Assembly: GCA_910586245.1 (NCBI GenBank)
Contig: CAJUFY010000001.1
Span: 310,001 to 374,000 of the forward strand
Direction: 5' to 3'
DNA from: an uncultured Christensenella sp.
GTDB lineage: Bacteria > Bacillota > Clostridia > Christensenellales > Borkfalkiaceae
DNA: 64,000 bases
The position numbers and the translations under genes are program-made. This document shows positions 18,175 to 25,177 of the stretch, piece after piece; within the stretch, counting starts at the first letter, position 1; every line of letters starts with the position of its first letter. A model generated the notes under the pieces. It was given only the letters and a program-made list of their open reading frames with translations. It was not told the origin of the DNA and searched no databases.

Positions 18175-18186
18175 TATTTCGAAAGT
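18175..18186. promoter_or_regulatory. Putative LacI-type operator, promoter-proximal
   Basis: On the minus strand ACTTTCGAAATA matches ACTTTCGAAAGT at 10 of 12 positions. It lies 4 bp upstream of the -35 box and 51 bp from the perfect copy. Confidence 0.6.
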
Positions 18187-18225
18187 TTTTTGAAAAATTT
18201 GAAATTATTTTGCTTTTTAGAAAAT

Positions 18226-18237
18226 ACTTTCGAAAGT
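18226..18237. promoter_or_regulatory. Putative LacI-type operator, perfect copy
   Basis: ACTTTCGAAAGT is identical to the palindrome at 14588-14599. The paired spacing (51 bp here, 52 bp at pulA) suggests cooperative binding or a small loop. Confidence 0.65.
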
Positions 18238-18426
18238 TTTTCATGATTTGCTACGATTTGCTATCGCTTATCTGCTTGGGGCGGATTTTTTTGTTCTTCG
18301 CTAATACAGTCGCAAGGAAAGGCAAATATGTGACAGGATTATAAAAAATAATTGCGAAAAAATTGCTAAAAATGGATTTTTCTTACAATAATAATTATGA
18401 TTACGATTTTCATAGCCGATAACTTA

Positions 18427-18455
18427 TTATCAGACAACGAAATATGCGGTATAAT
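18427..18455 (+). promoter_or_regulatory. Promoter of the HTH-sigma operon
   Basis: TTATCA (18427-18432) and TATAAT (18450-18455) are 17 bp apart. The predicted start near 18462 is only about 3 nt before the ATG at 18465. The rest of the gap 18240-18426 is AT-rich with no feature that I recognise. Confidence 0.6.
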
Positions 18456-18464
18456 CGAAATACG

Positions 18465-18803
18465 ATGATTACAGATAACAATGTCTTAGTTTCACGCGTA
18501 AAAGACAAAATAAAAAAGCTGATCGAAAGCAGGAACGTTACCGTTTACGAACTGGCGCAGAAATCCGATTTAACCGAAGCGTGTATTCGCAACTGGTTTA
18601 CCAAGCGGAATTACACGCCGAGCCTCGAAGCGCTGGAAAAAATAAGCAAAGCGTTTCAGATCGAACCATTCGAACTATTATGCGAAGACGAAGACGTTTT
18701 GGCTGCGACGCCGGAAAACAAAGCCTTCGTCACGGCATTCGGCAAACTCACTTTAAAACAGAAAGAAGCGCTTTTAAGCTTGCTCGAAAGTTTTAACGAC
18801 TGA
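18465..18803 (+). CDS. Cro/CI-type HTH transcriptional regulator
   Basis: The 112-residue protein has an XRE-type helix-turn-helix at about residues 8-64 (LIESRNVTVYELAQKSDLTEACIRNWF in outline) and a short C-terminal helical tail ending LLSLLESFND. It probably binds DNA as a dimer. It is the first gene of a unit with an ECF sigma factor, a peptidase and a probable anti-sigma factor. The ATG at 18465 is chosen because the TATAAT box ends at 18455; an upstream in-frame ATG at 18444 would lie before the promoter. There is no Shine-Dalgarno sequence, which fits a leaderless mRNA. Confidence 0.85.
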   Translation: MITDNNVLVSRVKDKIKKLIESRNVTVYELAQKSDLTEACIRNWFTKRNYTPSLEALEKISKAFQIEPFELLCEDEDVLAATPENKAFVTAFGKLTLKQKEALLSLLESFND

Positions 18804-18846
18804 TCCCCCTTCCCCCACATTTACGACAGGAAATACGTAGGAGAAC

Positions 18847-19347
18847 ATGGAAGCATATAAATTCAACCGCTTGCTAAAAAACATTACTTCGGATAAAAAG
18901 GCGACAACCGAAATCTATTGCGAATATTTTCCCAAGTTGATCTTGCATCTTCGGCGGAGATTCGGCAAACTGATTTCCCCGGAAGACATGGCACAGGAAA
19001 CCTTTCTTTCCCTGATGTCGCAATCCGAATTCGGATACGTGGAACACCCCACGACATGGATGTACACCGTTGCAGACAATAAAGCGCTCGATCGGATCAG
19101 ACGTTTCCACCCCGAACTGCCGCTTGAAGAATACTTGCCCGACCGTTTTGATTTTGAGGAGTTAATTATGAAAGAAGACGTAAAAGTACTTTTAAACGAA
19201 TTGGACGACGTTTCCGCAAAAATTATTTACCTCCACCACTGGGAAGGTTACAGCCATAAAGAGATCGCGGAAATCCTGCAAATGTCCTGCGCAAACGTTC
19301 GCACGAAAATCAGCCGTGCGTATGCCGTTTTAAAAAAGAATTTGTAA
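18847..19347 (+). CDS. ECF-type RNA polymerase sigma factor
   Basis: The 166-residue protein has region 2 (about 20-90), with SPEDMAQETFLSLM and the TWMYTVADNKALDRIRR segment, and region 4 (about 110-160), with IIYLHHWEGYSHKEIAEILQMS. This is the two-domain layout of ECF sigma factors. It should direct RNA polymerase to a small set of envelope-stress genes. A GTAGGAGAAC ribosome-binding site precedes the ATG. The two following genes are likely targets: an ECF-like promoter overlaps the stop codon of this gene. Confidence 0.9.
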   Translation: MEAYKFNRLLKNITSDKKATTEIYCEYFPKLILHLRRRFGKLISPEDMAQETFLSLMSQSEFGYVEHPTTWMYTVADNKALDRIRRFHPELPLEEYLPDRFDFEELIMKEDVKVLLNELDDVSAKIIYLHHWEGYSHKEIAEILQMSCANVRTKISRAYAVLKKNL

Positions 19348-19373
19348 CATTTCGGACTTTCGACTCGTCTATA
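19343..19373 (+). promoter_or_regulatory. Possible ECF sigma promoter in front of the peptidase gene
   Basis: TGTAAC at 19343-19348 and CGTCTATA at 19366-19373 are 17 bp apart. This resembles ECF promoters with an AAC-containing -35 and a CGTC -10 box. The assignment to the adjacent sigma factor is inference. Confidence 0.45.
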
Positions 19374-19412
19374 TAAATAGCAGGAACTAAATATGATGAG
19401 GAGAATTTACAA

Positions 19413-20222
19413 ATGATAAAAACGGGTGCGGTTGTATTGAGCGCGTTGTTGATCTTCGGCGGCGCGAATCTTTTTGCGAATCGGGAAATCGAAGACGAAA
19501 CGAAATATTGCGATACGGTGTACACGCAGTACGACGTAAGCACCGCCGCAGAAGTCGAATCTTCGGTGATAAGCTATACGACCAGAACGGTAGATAAATA
19601 CGATTTGGCGCTCCGTTGCCCCTCGTTCGAATATTCTCCCGCATACGGTTCCTGTGCCGCGATCGCAGGCGGCAATCTGGTCGGCTTTTTCGACCGCTAC
19701 AACGAAAACCTGATTCCCAACCACAAATCGGGAACGGCAATCGGCAATACGTATATGTACAATACCGAAGACGCGGCGGTACAAGCCGTCATCCGTGAGC
19801 TGTATACATATATGGGCACGACGACGAGCGGAACGACCGAAAAGCAGTTTATCAACGGCGTGACCGAGTACTGCAAGGTAAAAGGCTCTTCGATCACCTT
19901 CTCTTCCTGCATGACGAGCGGTTCGTTCAGCTATACGAAGGCGCAGAGTTATCTCAAAAACAACCAGCCGATCGTATTCTTTTTGAACAGCTATAACGTA
20001 ACTCAGATCACGGAACAGGATAAAAAGGACGGCATCAGCACCTACGTTTCCAACGTGCCGCACATTATGATCGGGTTCGGCTATAAGACGTACGTGTACG
20101 ACGGAAACACCACTTACAGATATTGTACCGTTGCATCCGGCGTAAGCGGATATGCAACAGGGTTGTTCGATATCAATCACAATACGAAAATCAATAACGC
20201 ATTGGCGGTGAGCATTAGTTAA
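19413..20222 (+). CDS. Exported C39-like cysteine peptidase
   Basis: The 269-residue protein has an N-terminal hydrophobic segment (about residues 5-22) that should direct export. A papain/C39-like domain follows: the catalytic-cysteine motif GSCAAIAGGNLVGFFDRY is near residue 80 and the histidine motif VPHIMIGFGY near residue 217. The family includes exported proteins with peptidase or transglutaminase-like folds. Its gene lies between an ECF sigma gene and a membrane protein gene, so it could act in envelope sensing, for example by cleaving or modifying a surface protein. The substrate cannot be told from the sequence. A GAGGAG site precedes the ATG. Confidence 0.7.
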   Translation: MIKTGAVVLSALLIFGGANLFANREIEDETKYCDTVYTQYDVSTAAEVESSVISYTTRTVDKYDLALRCPSFEYSPAYGSCAAIAGGNLVGFFDRYNENLIPNHKSGTAIGNTYMYNTEDAAVQAVIRELYTYMGTTTSGTTEKQFINGVTEYCKVKGSSITFSSCMTSGSFSYTKAQSYLKNNQPIVFFLNSYNVTQITEQDKKDGISTYVSNVPHIMIGFGYKTYVYDGNTTYRYCTVASGVSGYATGLFDINHNTKINNALAVSIS

Positions 20223-20905
20223 TGAACGCAAAAAAGTTTTTAAAACAACAAGCGGAACAAGACAGACAGGAAATACTGTCCTCCGATGACGGGGCGTTTT
20301 TACGCGCCCTCGAAGAACGGGTCGAAGCGAAGACGGAAAGAAGATCGCGCCCGCGGTTAAAAATTTGGCTGCCCGCGGCAGGCGCGGCGGTTGCCGCCGC
20401 GGCGATGATTACGTGCGTTGCGGTGTACGCGCCCTTCGGCGCGCCGCACGTCGAGTATTTAGACGTAAACGTAGTCGTCGAGTCCTCTACGCTCGAAGAT
20501 TTGAACCGCGACGTCAAAGAGTTCGAACTGGAAATCGATACGAGCGCGTACACGTACAGCGTGAATAAATCGTCGGATAAAATCAGCGGCGATACGCTGT
20601 ATTATTCGACCACGGTAACCAGTGTGAATTCGCTCGTTCAAATAAAGATTGTTACGGTTTGCAATCCCAGATACAAATATAAAAATTTCAGCTTTGCCGG
20701 CGAAACGCAAACCGCTAAGCTTCCGCATTATTCCGTCACGTATCAGTCTTTCGTAGACTACGATTCTCAATTTGACGTCGAAGTATTGCACGCAAAATCC
20801 AAAACGCAAAAAAGAAAAGAATTTGTTTATGTCACGGATTATACGGAACTCTTAACTTCTTCCGAAGGCTCTTTCCTCGAAATATTGCAATCAATCGTCA
20901 AATAA
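20222..20905 (+). CDS. Single-pass membrane protein, probable anti-sigma factor
   Basis: The 227-residue protein starts on the last base of the preceding stop codon (TAATG), so it is translationally coupled to the peptidase. The N-terminal about 55 residues are charged and helical (cytoplasmic side), followed by one transmembrane helix (about 58-82, WLPAAGAAVAAAAMITCVAV) and an extracellular beta-rich domain. This topology and the gene order match anti-sigma factors that hold an ECF sigma at the membrane, but no ZAS zinc motif is visible. The role is therefore inferred from context. Confidence 0.6.
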   Translation: MNAKKFLKQQAEQDRQEILSSDDGAFLRALEERVEAKTERRSRPRLKIWLPAAGAAVAAAAMITCVAVYAPFGAPHVEYLDVNVVVESSTLEDLNRDVKEFELEIDTSAYTYSVNKSSDKISGDTLYYSTTVTSVNSLVQIKIVTVCNPRYKYKNFSFAGETQTAKLPHYSVTYQSFVDYDSQFDVEVLHAKSKTQKRKEFVYVTDYTELLTSSEGSFLEILQSIVK

Positions 20906-21010
20906 TTTTTTTTCGCCGTAAAACGCAAATTTACAGATTCTTACGGTTGATTGTTCATCTTTTCCAAACGCTTATCCTGTTTCATAATTATTACAACTCC
21001 CTCAACCCAG

Positions 21011-21042
21011 AAAAAGGACTTCCCGAACGGGAAGCCCTTTTT
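21011..21042. terminator. Bidirectional terminator
   Basis: CTTCCCG/CGGGAAG with a 2-nt loop is flanked by A- and T-tracts on both sides. It separates the sigma-factor operon from the convergent dockerin/cohesin operon. Confidence 0.85.
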
Positions 21043-21064
21043 CTGAATTTGAATTTTTCCTCAA

Positions 21065-21808
21065 TCACTCCGCTCTTCTGCCGTTCGCGAAATGAATGAT
21101 TTTTTCGTTACCGTCGTACTGATCGCCGTCGGCTGCGTTTCGAGCCGAAGCGTCCGTACGACTGCCCGCCCCTTGCGCGGGTTCGGATTGACCGCCGTAG
21201 CAAAGCTTATTCACGAAAAGATGCATCTTTTCCAACAAACTCTGGGAAATGCGGTCGCGGTATAAACCGAGATAAATAAACACGCGGTCGAAAAATACCT
21301 TGTTATCGCCGCCGATCTTATATGCGGGCAAATAAGGGTGGATTGCGTTTGCGTTGGGAATAAACAACTCGCAAAATTCCTTCTGTTCCTTTGCCGTGAG
21401 CGTTTGAATAAACGCGTCTGGCACGTAGGGCGTGCTTTCCTGCCGTTCGGTCGGCTCATCCGGCAACGCTTCGAGCAACAGTTTTAACCTTGCCAATTCC
21501 TGATTTTTGTCGCGTACTCTTTGTTCCAACGTTTTGATCCGTTTCGATTCGAGATCGCGTATCCGTTCGTTTAACGCTTCCGCTTCGTTGCGGGCGGGGA
21601 AGCGTTCCGCTTCCTCGAATTCTTCCGCGACCAACGCGCGCAGCTGCCGCAGTTTCTTCGCCTGCGCCGAAACGCGGCGTTCCAATTCGGAAACTTCCTG
21701 ATTCGCGCCAAGCAGCTGTTCCCGCTCCTCGTGAATCCTACGGGAAAACATTTCGTTTTCCAACGAGCGGATCCGTTTTTCGTACTCTTTGAATTTATCG
21801 CTTTCCAA
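21065..21808 (-). CDS. Coiled-coil protein of the dockerin/cohesin operon
   Basis: The 247-residue protein has no signal peptide or membrane segment. Residues 1-115 are long heptad-rich helices (for example VSELERRVSAQAKKLRQL). Residues about 125-205 form a more compact helical domain with a FIPNANAIHPYLPAYKIGG segment. The tail (about 210-247) is polar. The start is a TTG at 21808, 8 nt after GGAGG; there is no ATG in frame nearby. It is the last gene of the operon and lies 14 nt after the 76-residue gene. Interaction with the cytoplasmic coiled-coil tail of the cohesin-like membrane protein is inferred from context. I recognise no family. Confidence 0.7.
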   Translation of the reverse strand: MESDKFKEYEKRIRSLENEMFSRRIHEEREQLLGANQEVSELERRVSAQAKKLRQLRALVAEEFEEAERFPARNEAEALNERIRDLESKRIKTLEQRVRDKNQELARLKLLLEALPDEPTERQESTPYVPDAFIQTLTAKEQKEFCELFIPNANAIHPYLPAYKIGGDNKVFFDRVFIYLGLYRDRISQSLLEKMHLFVNKLCYGGQSEPAQGAGSRTDASARNAADGDQYDGNEKIIHFANGRRAE

Positions 21809-21822
21809 AATGCTTACCTCCG

Positions 21823-22053
21823 TTATAAATTATTGTGATTGTACTCTCTTTGTATTGCTTTTAAATTTTCCCGTTTTACTTCTATGAGCCGCGAAAGCAT
21901 TTTAAAAAATTTTACTTCCGTTTCTTCGGGCTCGGTATTGTTCAACATCGATTCCATAATTGCCGACATGGAATTTAAGCGCTTACTCTCTAAATCGGCG
22001 AGTTCCGCCTTCTTTTTCTGGATTTTTTTCAACAATTTTTCCTGGTTGGGCAT
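21823..22053 (-). CDS. Small coiled-coil protein of the dockerin/cohesin operon
   Basis: This 76-residue protein is almost entirely charged helix (MPNQEKLLKKIQKKKAELAD at the start, then LLNN-like break and a second helix). It should form a helical hairpin in the cytoplasm. It begins 10 nt after the stop of the cohesin-like membrane protein gene and is followed after 14 nt by another coiled-coil gene. No known family was recognised. An adaptor between membrane scaffold and cytosolic partner is a guess. Confidence 0.65.
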   Translation of the reverse strand: MPNQEKLLKKIQKKKAELADLESKRLNSMSAIMESMLNNTEPEETEVKFFKMLSRLIEVKRENLKAIQREYNHNNL

Positions 22054-22063
22054 ACTCTATCTC

Positions 22064-25000
22064 TTACTCTGTATCGGAAAAATCAGCTCCGCCGTTCGAT
22101 TGTCGTTTCGTGGAAAGACGTTTTAACAACGCGTCCGTTACCGCCTGTAATTCCATGTCCTGCTTTTGGATCTGATCTTCGAGCACGCCCAAACGGTCGT
22201 CGCCGACTGCCTGCGCTCTTTCGAAACCGGCGGCGCGGGGTTCGCGCACCTGCGTCATCTGTTTGCTTCGGCGTTCGGATTCCTGCAATTCCCAAAGCCG
22301 TTGCAGCTCCTCTTCCTGCCGTCTGCTCTTACGCGACAATTTTTCCGCTTGCTTTTTCGCGCGTTGCGTTTCGTCGCGGTAATGCGCGAGTTCGCGCTCG
22401 TGCGCCTCTTTTTCCATTTCGCGCAAGCGCTCTTCGATCTCTTTCACACGCTCTTGCGCAGCCGCTTCCGCAGACGCCTGGAACGGCGCATACTGCTGCA
22501 TCGTTTTTTGTTGCATGAACGCGTCCGCATGCGGCGCGTAAGGCGCTTGCGACTTCCGTTCCGCCGCTTCCGCCGCTTTCTTTGCCTGTTCCGCTTCCTC
22601 GCGGTAATGCGCGAGTTCGCGTTCGTGCGCTTCGCGTTCGATTTCGCGGATCCGCCCTTCCAGCTCTTTCACCCTTTCCTGCGCCGCAATTTCGAATGCG
22701 GAACGCGTCTGTGCGGACGAAGAGTTCTGCATCGTCTTGCGCGTGTCTTCCACTTCCTGCTTGATCCGCTCGACCTCTTCTTTATATCTGGTCAATTCGC
22801 GTTCGTGCGCTTCGCGCTCCATTTCGCGCATGCGGTCTTCTAATTCCTTCACCCTTTCCTGCGCCGCAGTATCGACGACGGGCTGGGACGGCGTAGCGGC
22901 GGCGGTCTGCAACGCTTTACGCGTTTCTTCCGCTTCCTGTCTTACGTGCTCGACTTCTTCTTTGTACCTGGTCAGCTCGCGCTCGTGTGCGTCGCGCTCC
23001 ATTTCGCGCATGCGGCCTTCCAGCTCTTTCACTCTTTCCTGCGAGGAAGAATCCGCAATCGGCTGGGGCAACGGTGCAACGGCAGCGGGTTGCTGCAATT
23101 TGCGCGCTTCCTTCGCCTCTTCGTTCGCGCGTTCGGCCTCCTCTCTGTATCTGGTAATTTCGCGCTCGTGCGCTTCGTGTTCGATTTCGTGCAGACGTTC
23201 TTCGAGCTTTTCCTGCGGATCGGGCGTACAGTCTACCCCCACCACAATCGGCTGAGACGCCTGCTGCGCCTGCGTGCCTCCGACGCTCACGTTCTGTACC
23301 GTGCGCAGATCTTCCGCTTTGCTCTTTCTGCCGCGTTTTACCAGTAACACAATCATAAGAATCACCAACAAAAGCACTGCCGCCGCAATAATGATCCATA
23401 CCCAGTACGGCAACCCCGCGATTACGAGCGTACTGCCGCTTCCGTTGCTGCCGCTCTTGGGCATTTCGTACGCAAACCCCGTTCCGACGTACGTTTGCGT
23501 CACTTCGCCCGAATCGAATTCGAAATTCGTAGCCGCGCTTTCACTTAATACGGCTTTCACGTAATATGTCGTGCCCGCCGTGAGGGCGCCCGCAGCGACT
23601 TCCTGCGTGCAAGCCGCGTCGCTGTAATATTTGTATGCGACGACGCCGTCGAACGAGCCCTTGTAGCTGTCGCTCGTGAACGTAGGCAGTTTGCCCGTTT
23701 CCAGACTGCTTGCCGCGCCCGTCGCTTTTACAACCGCCTTATTGACTTCGAAGGCGTACTCGGCGGGAGCGGTATCGCCGTCCGTGCCCTGCCAGTAAAA
23801 TCCGTCGTTCAGCCGCGCGATCACTTTATACGAACCTGCGTCGGTCGGTTTAAACGCGTTGATTCCGACCTCTTCTTCCGCCTGTGCGGAAGTCACCGAA
23901 AACAGTTTCACCTTGTTTGCGGAAACCAACTCCGCCATATTGCCCGGCGTGAAGTCGATCGGCTCGCCGCTGTAATCGCCTTCCGCATTGCCGTTAGCGA
24001 GCGGCTTTGCAACCGCAATCAGTTTTACGACTTTAATCGTATACGTGCCCGCCGTGCCGCTCTGGGGAGTTACGGTAATGGTAATCGTCGTGCCGGCAGC
24101 GGGAATATCGTATTCTTTCGCGCCGTCCACGGTCACGTTGTTGTCCGCCGTCGCCGCAACCGTAATTTTGCTCACGGTGTCCAGCACGAAAATTTCGTAC
24201 GAAAACTTTTCGGGATTAAAACCGAGATCGATCGTTTCGCCGCCCGCGGTGAGCGTAAGCGTATTTAATTTTGCCGAAGTGCTGGGCTGTGCGATCGTGA
24301 ATTGCACGGTATACGTTTTTTGCGCGCCCGATTCCGCCGTAACGGTGATCGACAGGGTGTGTTCGCCCGCCTCGAGCGTGCCGAGCGTCTGATTCGCAAG
24401 ATCGCCCGCGCGTTCGCTTACGAGCGTCTTGTTGCCGACGCTGTCAACGACTTTAATTTTGGAAGCCGCGCCTGCGCGGGTTGCCGAAATTTTAAGATTG
24501 CTGCGGTCGCCGTAAGAGATCTCTTCCGCAACCGTTTGGCTGTCCTCCGTGCCGTTGATCAGTTTCGTCGAGCCGATGGAAATGGAAAGCGCGCTCAGCG
24601 TGTTCGTGGTATCGAGTTCGCGGAAATTCAGCGTAAACGTTCCGCTATCCAACTCTACCAAATCGCCCTCCATGGAACTCGAATCGAAATTTTCGTAATC
24701 GAATTCGAGCTTATCGGGAACGGCAGTGCCTTGCTTTAATTTAAACGTAAAACTGCCGATATCGAAATCTTGCGTAATGGCAGGCGCGCCGTTATTCGTG
24801 CCTTCCATAACCACGTCGATCCCCTGCAAATGCTGCGATTGAATGATCGTAGCCGATTGCGATACGTCTTTACTTGCAACGAATTTTACGAAATCGAGCG
24901 AACTTGCCTGTTTCGGCGTTATTTTTACGTCGCCGGCGTACATTCCGCCCGAAACGGCGGAAACGCCTTCGATCCGCGCCGTAATGGTGAATTCTTTATA

Positions 25001-25177
25001 GGGATCGTTCTTTACCAGCTGCGCGGGATTAGACGACAATACGATTTTCGGCGACGCCGCCGCAACGACGTTCGTTTGATTGCCGATCCCGGAAAAAACC
25101 GTTACGAGCATAGACGCAACCAGCGCCAGAACAAGAACGAATCCCGTTACAAAGTTTTTCAATTTCAAAGTTTTCAT
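22064..25177 (-). CDS. Cohesin-like single-pass membrane scaffold with cytoplasmic coiled-coil repeats
   Basis: The 1037-residue protein has a signal peptide (about 1-40). Residues about 42-185 resemble a cohesin domain: alternating strands with SGGMYAGDVKITP, a LDFVKF strand and a final FDIGSFTFKLKQG strand. Two cadherin-like beta-sandwich domains follow (about 190-300 and 300-390), each ending in a TYTVQFTIA- or TYTIKVVKL-type strand, then Ig/MBG-like domains to about 580. One transmembrane helix lies at about 588-613 (WVWIIIAAAVLLLVILMIVL) with KRGRK on the inside. The remaining 420 residues are coiled coil with five repeats of about 60 residues. The ATG at 25177 overlaps the stop of the dockerin gene (ATGA). 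The cohesin assignment rests on pattern only, but the adjacent dockerin supports it. I infer that it anchors the dockerin protein at the surface. Confidence 0.75.
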   Translation of the reverse strand: MKTLKLKNFVTGFVLVLALVASMLVTVFSGIGNQTNVVAAASPKIVLSSNPAQLVKNDPYKEFTITARIEGVSAVSGGMYAGDVKITPKQASSLDFVKFVASKDVSQSATIIQSQHLQGIDVVMEGTNNGAPAITQDFDIGSFTFKLKQGTAVPDKLEFDYENFDSSSMEGDLVELDSGTFTLNFRELDTTNTLSALSISIGSTKLINGTEDSQTVAEEISYGDRSNLKISATRAGAASKIKVVDSVGNKTLVSERAGDLANQTLGTLEAGEHTLSITVTAESGAQKTYTVQFTIAQPSTSAKLNTLTLTAGGETIDLGFNPEKFSYEIFVLDTVSKITVAATADNNVTVDGAKEYDIPAAGTTITITVTPQSGTAGTYTIKVVKLIAVAKPLANGNAEGDYSGEPIDFTPGNMAELVSANKVKLFSVTSAQAEEEVGINAFKPTDAGSYKVIARLNDGFYWQGTDGDTAPAEYAFEVNKAVVKATGAASSLETGKLPTFTSDSYKGSFDGVVAYKYYSDAACTQEVAAGALTAGTTYYVKAVLSESAATNFEFDSGEVTQTYVGTGFAYEMPKSGSNGSGSTLVIAGLPYWVWIIIAAAVLLLVILMIVLLVKRGRKSKAEDLRTVQNVSVGGTQAQQASQPIVVGVDCTPDPQEKLEERLHEIEHEAHEREITRYREEAERANEEAKEARKLQQPAAVAPLPQPIADSSSQERVKELEGRMREMERDAHERELTRYKEEVEHVRQEAEETRKALQTAAATPSQPVVDTAAQERVKELEDRMREMEREAHERELTRYKEEVERIKQEVEDTRKTMQNSSSAQTRSAFEIAAQERVKELEGRIREIEREAHERELAHYREEAEQAKKAAEAAERKSQAPYAPHADAFMQQKTMQQYAPFQASAEAAAQERVKEIEERLREMEKEAHERELAHYRDETQRAKKQAEKLSRKSRRQEEELQRLWELQESERRSKQMTQVREPRAAGFERAQAVGDDRLGVLEDQIQKQDMELQAVTDALLKRLSTKRQSNGGADFSDTE
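22350..23230 (-). repeat. Five tandem coiled-coil repeats within the membrane scaffold gene
   Basis: Each repeat encodes about 60 residues with the core QERVKELEGRMREMEREAHE followed by RELTRYKEEVE and a variable Q/A/P-rich linker. Starts of the QERVKE core lie near 22460, 22686, 22866 and 23046, plus a divergent first copy near 23215. The DNA identity among middle copies is high, so copy number could vary by recombination. Confidence 0.8.

Noticed and set aside
22350..23230. Regular direct repeats as a CRISPR array
   Set aside because: Units are about 180 bp, in one open reading frame, and encode coiled-coil heptads; there are no short palindromic repeats or spacers.
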